Assembly: GCF_024397975.1 (NCBI RefSeq) | Contig: NZ_CP073745.1 | Coordinates: 1,080,501 to 1,144,500 of the forward strand | From: Bacterioplanoides sp. SCSIO 12839 | GTDB taxonomy: Bacteria > Pseudomonadota > Gammaproteobacteria > Pseudomonadales > Oceanobacteraceae | Length of the DNA stretch: 64,000 nucleotides | Reading direction: 5' to 3' | Part shown: piece by piece, positions 42,901-51,069 of the stretch | Numbering within the stretch: the stretch's first letter is position 1 | Layout: each line of letters begins with the position of its first letter | The notes under the pieces: model-generated | The model's input: the letters and a program-made list of their open reading frames with translations, nothing else | What the model was told of the DNA's origin: nothing | Database searches by the model: none | Position numbers and translations under genes: made by a program

Positions 42901-43672
42901 GAACGTTAGAACCCCAAACGATCAGGTAGTTGGAGTTGTACCAGTCAGCGGATTCCGGAACGTCTGTTTGTTCGCCCCAGATTTGTGGTGAGGCGGGTGG
43001 TAAATCACAGTACCAGTCGTAGAAGCTTAAGCAGTTACCGCCAATCAGCGACAGGTAACGCGCGCCTGCAGCGTAAGACACCATCGACATTGCCGGAATA
43101 GGCGAGAAGCCAGTGATACGGTCAGGGCCGAATTCTTTGGCAGTGTAAACGTTAGCGGCAGCGATGATTTCATTCACTTCATTCCAGTCTGAGCGAACAA
43201 AACCACCCATGCCACGTTGTTGCTTGTAGGACTGAGCTTTAAACGGATCAGAAACAATCGACTTCCAGGCAGCTACCGGATCAGTGTGAGACTGTTTTGC
43301 TTCGCGCCACAGTTTGATTAAGGCTTTACGAACCTTTGGATATTTCAGGCGGTTAGCGCTGTAAACGTACCAGGAATAACTGGCACCACGAGGACAACCA
43401 CGCGGTTCGTGGTTCGGCAGATCAGGGCGGGTACGTGGGTAATCGGTCTGCTGGGTTTCCCAGGTAATCAGACCGTCTTTAACGTACACCTTCCAGCTAC
43501 AGGAGCCGGTGCAGTTTACGCCATGGGTGGAACGCACAACTTTATCGTGTTGCCAGCGACGACGATAACCGTCTTCCCATTGGCGGTCTTCATTGGTCAG
43601 GGTGCCATGACCGTTGGCAAAGTCCCCCTGCTTCCGTTTAAAAAACTGAAGCCGATCCAGAAATTGACTCAT
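39926..43672 (-). CDS. narG: respiratory nitrate reductase alpha (catalytic) subunit
   Basis: The catalytic subunit (1248 residues) reduces nitrate to nitrite with a bis-MGD molybdenum cofactor at the cytoplasmic face. The N-terminal histidine/cysteine cluster motif (HGVNCTGSCSWKVYV, about 49-63, with the later PRGCPRGASYSW) holds FS0, and the molybdenum-ligand region is NVPQTRTPDAHF. The start was set at the ATG at 43672 behind AGGAG; a longer frame to 43723 adds an implausible arginine-rich leader. First gene of narGHJI-ppiC. The upstream region carries an FNR-like box and NarL-type heptamers shared with narX. Confidence 0.98.
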   Translation of the reverse strand: MSQFLDRLQFFKRKQGDFANGHGTLTNEDRQWEDGYRRRWQHDKVVRSTHGVNCTGSCSWKVYVKDGLITWETQQTDYPRTRPDLPNHEPRGCPRGASYSWYVYSANRLKYPKVRKALIKLWREAKQSHTDPVAAWKSIVSDPFKAQSYKQQRGMGGFVRSDWNEVNEIIAAANVYTAKEFGPDRITGFSPIPAMSMVSYAAGARYLSLIGGNCLSFYDWYCDLPPASPQIWGEQTDVPESADWYNSNYLIVWGSNVPQTRTPDAHFLTEARYKGTKTCVVTSDYSECSKFGDTWLAPKQGTDAALAMAFGHVILKEFHIENQSEYFTKYVREKTDFPNLVMLEKDSDDPQGNKYRQGRFLRAADLVDGLGEENNPEWKTIAINENNGELISPNGSIGYRWGEKGKWNTLQKDGKSGDEVKLTLSLKESSDEIVAVNFPYFATAANEHEHKYYDHTEHDEVLPRNIPVKKVQLANGETALVATVFDLTVANYGVDAGHGGDNVAKSYEDNVPYTPAWQERVTGCKPADVIRVAREFARTADKTHGRSMIIIGAAMNHWYHMDMNYRGVINMLMMCGCIGQSGGGWAHYVGQEKLRPQTGWQPLAFALDWNKPPRHMNGTSFFYNHANQWRYEKLRMEEVIEPQANKEKWSGSIIDYNSRAERMGWLPSAPQLGMNPLNLCKDAEAAGMSAKDYCVQQLKSGELQFANQDPDNPQNFPRNMFIWRSNLLGSSGKGHEYMLRHLLGTKHGLMGKDLGEEGGVKPEDVKFNDAPAEGKLDLLVTLDFRMSTTCLYSDIVLPTATWYEKDDMNTSDMHPFIHPLSKAADPAWEARSDWDIFKGIAKKFSETCEGHLGQEKDLVTLPTLHDTPAELAMPYGEVKSWWKGECDLIPGKTAPNMIEVTRDYPATYERFTSIGPLLDQQGNGGKGISWNTDDEIALLGELNYKKLEGPAKDRPNLDTAIDAAEMILTLAPETNGNVAVKAWEALGEFTGLDHTHLAKPKQEEKIRFRDIQAQPRKIISSPTWSGLEDEHVSYNAGYTNVHEDIPWRTLTGRQQFYMDHEWMRDFGENHVSYKPPINLKTVQPIMDKKPNGNKEIALNWITPHQKWGIHSTYSDNLLMLTLSRGGPIVWISEIDAKKADIEDNDWIEVFNVNGAIAARAVVSQRLPEGMSMMYHAQERIVNVPGAETTQTRGGIHNSVTRAVMKPTHMIGGYAQQSYGFNYYGTVGCNRDEFVVVRKMNKVDWLDGE

Positions 43673-43776
43673 ATTGGTTCTCCTACAAGCAGCTACCCGG
43701 TTGGAATAGCGAGCAAATAACACGGTGCTTTATTTGATTTGTGCAACCAAAATAGAGCCCCGAAAGAGGAGTGAAT

Positions 43777-43875
43777 TTGATGTGCGTCAACATGGTGGAT
43801 TTATCACTGCGTTAGAGGGATGCGATCTACCCACAAAGAGGTAGCTGACTTATTACCTATGTTCTGGAGGGGGTA
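43777..43875. promoter_or_regulatory. narG/narX control region: FNR-like box and NarL heptamers
   Basis: TTGATGTGCGTCAA (43777-43790) matches the FNR/Anr consensus with one change. TACCCAC-AA-AGAGGTA (43828-43843) is a 7-2-7 NarL/NarP-type inverted pair. Single heptamers TACCTAT (43854-43860) and GGGGGTA (43869-43875) follow. The region lies between the divergent narG and narX starts. Confidence 0.72.
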
Positions 43876-43936
43876 GCTCTATTCGGATAGCATTGCAGAT
43901 ACAATGTTTTTCAGAGTTATCTGGCAGGTTTTTCTT

Positions 43937-45787
43937 ATGCTTTCAAAAATCCGAAATTCCATTGTTTTTCGTATCGGATCACTGCTGATGGCAATGACGG
44001 TCATGGCCGTTCTCAGCATGTTCAGTTCATTTGTTATTTCTGAAATTGCCGACAAAGATGCTGCCGCCATTAATATTTCCGGGTCGCTGCGTAAACAAAG
44101 CTATTTGATGTTGTCGACATTATTAGTAACAGAAGATACTGCCGGAATCGCGGAGCAGCAGGCGGTTTTTGAGCAGTTTGAAGCCATCCTGAATGACCCG
44201 GTATTAATATCCAGTGATCTGGTATCGCCGGATTCGGTATTGGCACAATCGTATAAAACCGTGGTGGTGAGTTGGAAAGCAGAAGTAAAACCGGCCTTGG
44301 AACAATATAACTTTACCCCGCAAGCCAAAATTCAGCTGTTTGATACCGTTAACTCTTTTGTTGATAAAATTGATTTTCTGGTGCTGCAATATCAGCAAGC
44401 GGCAGAATCCAAAATTGAGTTATTACGTATTATTCAGATCATTGCATTATTCAGCACACTGATTCTTGTATATGTCGCCATGACCTCCATTCACAGTCAT
44501 ATTGAGAAACCGCTGACACAACTGACGGCCATGGCGCGACGGGTACGGGATGGCGATTTAACGTCGCGAGTTGAGTTAGATAATAAAGACGAATTAGGCT
44601 TGTTAGCTCAGGCATTTAATTCCATGAGCGACTCCTTATCTGAGATGTATGCCGACCTGGAAGGTCGTGTTAACCGCAAAACCATGCAGCTAAAACGTTC
44701 AAATGACTCGCTGCAATTGTTATTAAACACCTCACGTTTATCGAATAACACCACCGAAGAAGATCTTGATTTTCAGCCGATTCTTGACGAACTTTCTAAT
44801 CTTACCGGTATTGGCGATATGGATTTGTGTATCACTAAACAAGATGCTGATTCACCTTATATTCATTTACTGGAAGTGGATGAAGTCAGTAACCGCCCTA
44901 ATTGTTATACAGGCAATTGTGATGGCTGTTTATCTCATTCCGGCACCCTGGTATCGAATGATCTGGGCTGTTACACCGTTCGTTTTGCGCTTGAACGGGA
45001 AGAGCATAACTACGGTGTGCTGGTGGCGCGGATGAAATACAAAAACGGTTTAGAAGCCTGGCAAAACCAGTTAATTCAGGCGGTTGCTGATCAGATTGCC
45101 GTTGGTCTGAGTCTGAAAAACCAGGTACACCAGGACCGCCGGGTTGCGCTGTTAAATGAACGTACTGTTATTGCCCGGGAATTACACGATTCGTTAGCGC
45201 AGTCTTTGTCGTATCTGAAAATTCAGGTATCGCGTATGCAAAAAGCTCATGATAAACAAGCCGATAGTGCGATTTTTCAGGATCTGATTGATGAAGTGCG
45301 TGATGGCTTAGGTTCTGCGTATCGCCAGTTACGGGAGCTATTATCAACCTTTCGCTTGCAGGTTGGCGGTCGTGGCTTAAAAGGAGCACTTGAAGATGCG
45401 ATTAGCCAGTTAAGTGATCGGACGAATATGAACATTACTCTGGATTATCAGGTTGAATCAATATTGTTCACGCCTAACGAAGAAATTCACTTGTTACAAA
45501 TTGCCAAAGAAGCACTGCAAAATTCATTGCATCACTCCAAAGGAAAAAATGTTCGGGTGGCACTGACTCAGAATAATAATCAGGTCACTGTATCGGTTGA
45601 AGACGATGGTGTTGGTATTCCCGATGGCCCGGAAAAAATAAATCATTATGGTTTGGATATTATGAAAGAGCGGGCTAAATTATTAGTGGGCAGCATTAGC
45701 ATGGAACGTGTTGGTGAGCGAGGAACAATTGTCACCTTTGTCTTTTCGCCAGAATCTATTCATTCAAATGTTGCGTTAAGCCGGTAA
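43937..45787 (+). CDS. narX: nitrate/nitrite sensor histidine kinase
   Basis: A 616-residue inner-membrane sensor. Domains in order: first membrane helix (about 8-35), periplasmic sensor with the P-box-like SGSLRKQSYLMLSTLL (about 48-63), second helix (about 165-187), HAMP, a central module with a cysteine cluster (CYTGNCDGC), the phosphoacceptor ARELHDSLAQSLSYLKIQ with the HisKA_3 histidine, and an HATPase domain (ALQNSLHHSKGK, DDGVGIPDG). It phosphorylates NarL. Start at the ATG at 43937 with AGG upstream. Divergent from narG; followed by the CBS protein gene, while narL lies beyond narK. Confidence 0.93.
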   Translation: MLSKIRNSIVFRIGSLLMAMTVMAVLSMFSSFVISEIADKDAAAINISGSLRKQSYLMLSTLLVTEDTAGIAEQQAVFEQFEAILNDPVLISSDLVSPDSVLAQSYKTVVVSWKAEVKPALEQYNFTPQAKIQLFDTVNSFVDKIDFLVLQYQQAAESKIELLRIIQIIALFSTLILVYVAMTSIHSHIEKPLTQLTAMARRVRDGDLTSRVELDNKDELGLLAQAFNSMSDSLSEMYADLEGRVNRKTMQLKRSNDSLQLLLNTSRLSNNTTEEDLDFQPILDELSNLTGIGDMDLCITKQDADSPYIHLLEVDEVSNRPNCYTGNCDGCLSHSGTLVSNDLGCYTVRFALEREEHNYGVLVARMKYKNGLEAWQNQLIQAVADQIAVGLSLKNQVHQDRRVALLNERTVIARELHDSLAQSLSYLKIQVSRMQKAHDKQADSAIFQDLIDEVRDGLGSAYRQLRELLSTFRLQVGGRGLKGALEDAISQLSDRTNMNITLDYQVESILFTPNEEIHLLQIAKEALQNSLHHSKGKNVRVALTQNNNQVTVSVEDDGVGIPDGPEKINHYGLDIMKERAKLLVGSISMERVGERGTIVTFVFSPESIHSNVALSR

Positions 45788-45880
45788 GAGTTTATGGATT
45801 ATTTTGTATCATTTTTATATCGACATTAAATAATTTTATTGTCGATTTTAAAATATAAAAAACTCATTAAGGAGTAGGTT

Positions 45881-46366
45881 ATGGTTGATAGTCTGAGTCA
45901 TTTAACCGCAAAAGATATTATGACCACCGAGGTGTTAACCGCCTACGAAGGATGGTCTGTTAAACGCTTATCGGATTTTTTAGTCAAACACCGTATATCC
46001 GGTGTGCCGGTCATCTCCAGTGATCACTCCCTGGTGGGGGTCGTCAGTAGCTCGGATATCATTCACTTTGATAGTCAGAGCCAGCAGCAAAAGAAAGAAA
46101 TGGTTCGGGATGTTTATATCGAATTTTCTGGTATGAAGTACAGCGAATCGGATGTTGAAGCATTGGCAAAAAAAGCCGATGAAAACTGCACCGTTAATCA
46201 GGTAATGACGCCACATGTGATTAAGGTTGAAGAAACAGCCGAGGTGAATGACGTTATTAAACTGATGCTGAAAAGTAAAATTCACCGTGTATTTGTTACC
46301 CGGGAAAATGTGATGGTGGGTGTGTTATCAACGTCGAATATTTTACAGGCCCTGGTGGATGCCTGA
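45881..46366 (+). CDS. two-CBS-domain protein
   Basis: The product (161 residues) consists of two CBS domains: DIMTTEVLTAYEGWSVKRLS with GVPVISSDHSLVGVVSSSDI (about 12-65), and VMTPHVIKVEETAEVNDVIK with HRVFVTRENVMVGVLSTSNI (about 107-158). Such proteins bind adenine nucleotides and regulate partners. It lies 94 bases after narX on the same strand, with a good AAGGAG site, and ends at a terminator. A role in nitrate respiration is suggested by position only. Confidence 0.9.
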   Translation: MVDSLSHLTAKDIMTTEVLTAYEGWSVKRLSDFLVKHRISGVPVISSDHSLVGVVSSSDIIHFDSQSQQQKKEMVRDVYIEFSGMKYSESDVEALAKKADENCTVNQVMTPHVIKVEETAEVNDVIKLMLKSKIHRVFVTRENVMVGVLSTSNILQALVDA

Positions 46367-46394
46367 CATCTGAAACGTCAGCCAGGTTGTGAGT

Positions 46395-46419
46395 AGCCCC
46401 GTTTAAACGGGGCTTTTTT
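46395..46419 (+). terminator. terminator after the CBS gene
   Basis: AGCCCCGTTT pairs with AAACGGGGCT, followed by six T residues. It closes the narX-CBS transcript. Confidence 0.92.
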
Positions 46420-46433
46420 ATGTCCGCTTCTCT

Positions 46434-46684
46434 GGCTCCCACGCTCCGCTTTCTAGCTCCCACGCTCCGCTTTCTAGCTCCCACGCTCCGCGTGGTAGCT
46501 AAATCACCAGGCTTTAACCTTCGGATTTTCTCAATCAGACAAGACTCCACGCAGAGCGTGGGAGTCAGACAAGCTAAATTTCTTTCTAGCTCCCACGCTC
46601 CGCGTGGTAGCTAAACCACCAGGCTTTAACCTTCGGGTTTTCTCAATTCAGACATGACTACCACGCAGAGCGTGGGAGCCAGAC
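46434..46684. repeat. REP/BIME-like palindromic repeat cluster
   Basis: The unit CTAGCTCCCACGCTCCGC occurs four times (near 46434, 46453, 46475 and 46587), with complementary copies GCAGAGCGTGGGAG near 46551 and 46664. Two tandem units of about 110-115 bases (46472-46585 and 46584-46684) share the CCAGGCTTTAACCTTCGG middle. Similar palindromes are known as REP sequences in many gammaproteobacteria, mobilised by REP-associated transposases; none is in the window. The reading frames through it are repeat artefacts. Confidence 0.85.
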
Positions 46685-46702
46685 GTACCGTTGAAATAAA
46701 CC

Positions 46703-46727
46703 AAAAAACCCGCCGAAGCGGGTTTTT
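46703..46727. terminator. bidirectional terminator at the narK end
   Basis: AAAAAACCCGC CGAA GCGGGTTTTTT is a perfect hairpin with A/T runs on both sides, 29 bases after the narK stop on the minus strand. Confidence 0.9.
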
Positions 46728-46755
46728 TAGTTCATAAGCGAGAGTGAAAGGTTAT

Positions 46756-48411
46756 CTACGGATTGTAGAATTCGCCACTCTTACGCAGGTAGAACCACCA
46801 GTTAATAAAGATACACACCCCATAGAATACAGCGAAGCCAATCAGTGCCACTTCAGGCGTGGTTGCCTTAATCTGCTCACCCAGCACTTTTGGAATGTAG
46901 AAGGCACCGTAAGCAGCGATGGCAGACGTCCAACCCAGAACCGGCCCCGCCTGTTCTTTGTTAAATACCATCGCAATGGTACGGAAAGTCGAACCGTTAC
47001 CAATACCAGTGGCTGCGAACAGCGTCAGGAACAGCAGGAAGAAAGGCACAAAGTATTGTTCCGGGTTGGCAGACTGGTAAGCCAGCTGCATGTAGTAAGC
47101 CACACCCAAAGCACTACCCACCATCACAACCGAACAGACTTGTGTTACCAGAGCACCACCCACTTTATCAGAGATCCAGCCGCCCAGAGGTCGAATCAGA
47201 GCACCAATAAACGGGCCCATCCAGGCATACATCAGCGCACTTGGGCCATTCGGGTTAGCGGTATCGTGAGTCATTACTCCGTCAACCATCAGATGCTGGT
47301 AACCGAAGATCACTTTAATCGACAGTGGGAAAGAAGCCGCAAAACCGATAAAAGAACCAAAGGTCATGGTGTAGATCACACTCATTACCCAGGTGTGTTT
47401 GTTATTAAAAATCTGATATTGGCGATCCAGCGTCTGGCCAATGGCACCCGGAATACGTTTCAGCAGGAATACGGTAGAAACCACCACAATCACCAGCACG
47501 ATTTCTTTGGGTATGCCGAAACCAGAGCCATTCACTTTTTCAGGCAATAACAACCACAGACCAAAGGTGGCCGTCAGGAAGCCCACCAGTAACATGCCGC
47601 TGATACCAGCAAATGCACCAATCGGAGAAGGAATTTCAGGAGAAACGTGTGGCGCACGGATATTATTCATGCCAAACCAGCCAGCCACCGCCAGCGGAAT
47701 TAACGCCAATAACCAGACAAAACCGGCGTTGTGAATATAGGTTTCAGAGCCTGCAGGAATTTTACCAATCAGCGTACCTGAGGTGTTTTGCAGAATCATC
47801 GGGTCGCCACCAAAGGCAGCAAAAGTCATAAATAACGGCACCAGAATCTGCATGGTAGTCACACCAAAGTTACCTAAACCGGCGTTTAAACCCAAGGCTA
47901 AACCCTGCTTCTCTTTGGGGAAGAAGAAGTTGATATTACTCATGGAAGAGGCAAAGTTACCGCCACCAAAACCCGACAGTAACGCCAGTAGCTGGAACAC
48001 CCACAGCGGCGTATTCTGATCTTGCAGCGCAATACCGGTACCAACCGCCGGAATCATCAATAGCGCGGTGGTAAAGAAAATAACGTTGCGCCCGCCAAAC
48101 GGACGAATAAAGAAACTGCTGGGAATACGTAAGGTCGCGCCGGTTAAGCCCGCGATAGCCATTAATGTAAACAGCTCAGATTTTTCAAACGGAAAACCAA
48201 GGTTCAGCATCTGAACCGTAATAATGCCCCAATATAGCCACACGGCGAAGCCACACAACAAGCTCGGAATCGAAATCCACAGGTTGCGGGTAGCAACACT
48301 TTTTCCGGTGGATTCCCAGAAGCTTTTGTCCTCCGGATCCCATTGGCTTATATCGCCGGACTTTGCTCCCTGGGTTGGGGCAACTCCTGCGTTGTTGAGA
48401 GAGTCAGACAT
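46756..48411 (-). CDS. narK: nitrate/nitrite transporter, NarK type (MFS)
   Basis: A 551-residue major facilitator protein of the nitrate/nitrite porter group, with 12 or more membrane helices. The N-terminal WDPEDKSFWESTGKSVATRN preceding the first helix is like E. coli NarK, and two glycine-rich signature helices (SGFGGGNFASSMSNINFFFP and a GNGSTFRTIAMVF region) are present. It is longer than the usual 460 residues. Probably a nitrate/nitrite antiporter for respiration. It is divergent from narL, with an FNR box and NarL-type sites between them. Confidence 0.93.
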   Translation of the reverse strand: MSDSLNNAGVAPTQGAKSGDISQWDPEDKSFWESTGKSVATRNLWISIPSLLCGFAVWLYWGIITVQMLNLGFPFEKSELFTLMAIAGLTGATLRIPSSFFIRPFGGRNVIFFTTALLMIPAVGTGIALQDQNTPLWVFQLLALLSGFGGGNFASSMSNINFFFPKEKQGLALGLNAGLGNFGVTTMQILVPLFMTFAAFGGDPMILQNTSGTLIGKIPAGSETYIHNAGFVWLLALIPLAVAGWFGMNNIRAPHVSPEIPSPIGAFAGISGMLLVGFLTATFGLWLLLPEKVNGSGFGIPKEIVLVIVVVSTVFLLKRIPGAIGQTLDRQYQIFNNKHTWVMSVIYTMTFGSFIGFAASFPLSIKVIFGYQHLMVDGVMTHDTANPNGPSALMYAWMGPFIGALIRPLGGWISDKVGGALVTQVCSVVMVGSALGVAYYMQLAYQSANPEQYFVPFFLLFLTLFAATGIGNGSTFRTIAMVFNKEQAGPVLGWTSAIAAYGAFYIPKVLGEQIKATTPEVALIGFAVFYGVCIFINWWFYLRKSGEFYNP

Positions 48412-48617
48412 GAATTTCTCCTCATTGCCTTTTATGAAACTGTGTTTGCCACTATGCGAAGCCGTGTCTGAGCCAGCAATAATTCACAAGAGGTAGAAGA
48501 ATTGTGGAGATAAAGAGAAAAAAACCTTAAATAATCGTCTGCAATAACTCAGTGGATTAAAAAATACGAAAAAACCGGATTTTTTTCCCCTATGAGAAGT
48601 AGGTAATTAAAAGAAAA

Positions 48618-48698
48618 TACCCCAAAAGGGATACCTAAGTTGCTACTTAGGGTAAATCCAGCATACTGGTGGTTTATGTAATACTTGATGCACATCAA
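48618..48698. promoter_or_regulatory. narK/narL control region: FNR box and NarL heptamers
   Basis: TTGATGCACATCAA (48685-48698) is a perfect FNR/Anr consensus. TACCCCA-AA-AGGGATA (48618-48633) is a 7-2-7 NarL-type pair with one imperfect half, and TACCTAAG-N6-CTTAGGGTA (48632-48654) is a further symmetric element. The remainder of the 380-base gap shows no gene. Confidence 0.78.
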
Positions 48699-48791
48699 GG
48701 GTGGATGAAACACGTCTTACCAGCAGCATAAGAGTCGCCATAGGATAGGCAAACACAAAACCAGTCGCGACAGATTTACAGGGGGCAGACT

Positions 48792-49442
48792 ATGTCAGAA
48801 CAAGCAACAGTGATGATTGTTGATGACCATCCATTGCTACGAAAAGGGTTACGCCAACTGCTTGAAATGGAAGACGAGTTATTACTCGTTGCCGAAGCCC
48901 GTAGTGGTATTGAAGCGATTCCATTAGCACTGGAACACGAACCAGACCTGATTATTCTTGATTTAAATATGCCGGATATGAATGGCATCGAAACCCTGGC
49001 GAAAATTCGGGAACAATCTCTGGCATCACGCATCGTAGTATATTCCGTTTCCGATCAGGATGAAGATGTGGTCGCAGCGATTACCGGTGGTGCTGATGGT
49101 TATCTGCTGAAAGATATGGAACCAGAAGATGTGGTCGAAAAAATTAAACAGGCAGTGCTTGGCAAAATGGTGATCAGCGATCGCCTGACTGAAGTGCTGG
49201 CCACGGCATTACGCCACCCACAGAAAAACGATTCCAACCTGTACGATACCCTGACCACCCGCGAGCAGGAAATCCTGCAATTAATCGCCAAAGGCATGAG
49301 CAATAAACTGATTGCCCGTGAGCTGAATATCAGCGACGGAACCGTTAAAGTACACGTAAAACATCTGCTGAAAAAAATGAACCTGCGCAGCCGTGTTGAA
49401 GCCGCCGTGTGGGTCGTTAATCAGAAGCAGGTAGGTAAATAA
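48792..49442 (+). CDS. narL: NarL-type response regulator
   Basis: The protein (216 residues) has a receiver domain with the phosphoacceptor aspartate in LIILDLNMPDMNG (about residue 59) and a C-terminal LuxR-type helix-turn-helix (LTTREQEILQLIAKGMSNKL then ARELNISDGTVKVHVKHLLK). Phosphorylated by NarX, it would bind the TACYYMT-type heptamers seen at several promoters in this window. AGGGGGC ribosome-binding site before the ATG. The moeA gene follows 28 bases later, so the two may be cotranscribed. Confidence 0.95.
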   Translation: MSEQATVMIVDDHPLLRKGLRQLLEMEDELLLVAEARSGIEAIPLALEHEPDLIILDLNMPDMNGIETLAKIREQSLASRIVVYSVSDQDEDVVAAITGGADGYLLKDMEPEDVVEKIKQAVLGKMVISDRLTEVLATALRHPQKNDSNLYDTLTTREQEILQLIAKGMSNKLIARELNISDGTVKVHVKHLLKKMNLRSRVEAAVWVVNQKQVGK

Positions 49443-49470
49443 CAACCGTCTTGAATGAGTGACCGTTTGT

Positions 49471-50715
49471 ATGAATGACTGCTGTAGCGCTCCCGGCCTG
49501 ACGCCTCTGGATCAGGCATTGGAGCAATTATTAGCCAACCTGAAGCCGGTTACCGAAACCGAAACAATCAGCCTTGAGCAGGCTCTTGGGCGGGTGATTG
49601 CCCAACCCGTCACCAGCCAGTTAAATGTTCCACCGGCCGATAACTCGGCAATGGACGGTTATGCCCTGCGCAGTGCTGATGGCCAGGAAGGCGCTCAGTT
49701 AACCCTGATTGGAAAATCCTTTGCGGGTCACCCATTTGATGGCGAAGTGGGCCCGGGCGAGTGTGTACGCATAATGACGGGCGCTGAGATCCCGGCGGGT
49801 GCTGACAGTGTGATTATGCAAGAGCAGGTCAGCCGGGATGATCAGAATAACGCCCTGATCACGTTACAGCGCGCAGTATCGACTGGCAGCCATGTTCGTA
49901 CGGCGGGTGAAGATATTGCTACCGGGCAAACGGTATTTGAGCCAGGCCGAAAACTGCGTGCTGCTGATCTCGGCTTATTGGCCAGCCTGGGCATCAGCGA
50001 CATTAACGTTAAACGGCGTTTGCGGGTAGCGGTATTGTCGACCGGTGACGAGCTGAAAAAGCCAGGCGAAGCGTTAGGGCCGGGCCAGTTCTACGAAAGT
50101 AACGGTTACACCATTTCCGCGGTGTTGGAAAAGCTGAACACAGAAATTACCAACTTCGGCATTTTGGCGGATGATCTGGAAACACTGCGCTCTGCGTTCC
50201 GTCAGGCGGATGAAGTGGCCGACGTGGTGATTACCTCCGGTGGCGTTTCAGTTGGTGAAGCCGATTTTGTCAAAGACGTATTGGATGAGTTGGGTGAAAT
50301 TGCCTTTTGGAAATTGGCGATAAAACCGGGTAAACCGTTTGCCTTTGGCTTTTTACCCAACAGTGTCTTTATCGGCTTGCCGGGCAACCCGGTATCCGCG
50401 CTGGTGACCATGCATCAACTGGCGGTACCAATGCTGACCAAGATCAGTGGCCAGGATGCAGTTAAACCGCTGCGTATTGCAGCCAAGGCAGGCTGCAGTA
50501 TTAAAAAAGCACCGGGCCGGACGGACTTTCAGCGTGGGGTTTATCAAACCGACGAGCAGGGCAATATGACGGTGGTGACTACTGGTAGCCAGGGCTCCGG
50601 TATGTTGACCTCTATGAATATGGCCAACTGCTACATCATTCTTGAGCAGCAGCGCGGCACGGTTGAGGTGGGCGAGACTGTGATTGTGGAGCCGTTTGAT
50701 AGCATTGTGAGCTGA
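49471..50715 (+). CDS. moeA: molybdopterin molybdenumtransferase
   Basis: A 414-residue MoeA. It inserts molybdate into adenylated molybdopterin. Visible motifs are PPADNSAMDGYALR (about 52-65), MTGAEIPAGADSVIMQEQ, TSGGVSVGEADFVKDVL (about 254-270) and FIGLPGNPVSALVT. Full length. The ATG at 49471 is preferred over an in-frame GTG at 49459. It supplies cofactor for NarG. A hairpin terminator follows and then array 3 begins. Confidence 0.95.
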   Translation: MNDCCSAPGLTPLDQALEQLLANLKPVTETETISLEQALGRVIAQPVTSQLNVPPADNSAMDGYALRSADGQEGAQLTLIGKSFAGHPFDGEVGPGECVRIMTGAEIPAGADSVIMQEQVSRDDQNNALITLQRAVSTGSHVRTAGEDIATGQTVFEPGRKLRAADLGLLASLGISDINVKRRLRVAVLSTGDELKKPGEALGPGQFYESNGYTISAVLEKLNTEITNFGILADDLETLRSAFRQADEVADVVITSGGVSVGEADFVKDVLDELGEIAFWKLAIKPGKPFAFGFLPNSVFIGLPGNPVSALVTMHQLAVPMLTKISGQDAVKPLRIAAKAGCSIKKAPGRTDFQRGVYQTDEQGNMTVVTTGSQGSGMLTSMNMANCYIILEQQRGTVEVGETVIVEPFDSIVS

Positions 50716-50749
50716 TTCGTTAATCAGCCGTTAAATACTAACAACAGTA

Positions 50750-50802
50750 AAAAGCCATTGTGGTGTGCTACTCGGGACAAAGCACGGCGCAATGGCTTTT
50801 TT
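50750..50802 (+). terminator. terminator after moeA
   Basis: AAAAGCCATTG and CAATGGCTTTTTT form the outer stem and GTGCT/AGCAC an inner one. A six-T run ends the structure. Confidence 0.85.
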
Positions 50803-50904
50803 GTATCTGGCGACCTTGTTTGATGTGATTGTTGGTGATATTTTTCGTAACAGATAAAAATGTAGGTTATAGGGCGCGTCAGAGTTTGTGGCTGTGCCCG
50901 CCTG

Positions 50905-51045
50905 CGAAGGGAATATTCTGCCAGGAAGGTTTCAATCGAAATCAGTTTTATATCCGAGTGTGAGAAGAGTCTCTTCAACCTTGCAAGATGTTGTAGCTTG
51001 CAAGGTAGGTGATCAAGCAAGGGCGTACTATTAAAATGCTAGGGC
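50905..51045 (+). repeat. array leader, copy 3 (diverged, attI-like)
   Basis: In the orientation of array 3 this stretch resembles the leaders at 5133 and 14528: GCGAAGGGAATATTCTGCCA then GGAAGGTTTCAATCGAAAT (compare GAAGGGAATTATCTTGCTAA then GGAAGGTTTCAAAATGAA in copy 2), and a final GGCGTACTATTAAAATGCTA before GGGC at the array edge (compare the ACGAATAAACTGTTAGGC end of copy 2). Similarity is partial. The rest of 50803-51069 shows no gene. Confidence 0.45.
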
Positions 51046-51069
51046 TCAGCCACAATCGAATAATGGATT

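Noticed and set aside
46296-46550. Frame encoding a repeated RSVGARK peptide
   Set aside because: The repeat comes from the REP palindromes read antisense; no start signal or family support.
46434-46684. Possible CRISPR array
   Set aside because: Repeats are palindromic, occur in both orientations and are unevenly spaced without unique spacers of constant length.
50724-51020. 98-residue minus-strand frame over the moeA terminator and leader copy 3
   Set aside because: It runs through a clear terminator hairpin and has no ribosome-binding site or family pattern. A short ETFL-like match in the antisense of all three leaders simply reflects their nucleotide similarity.
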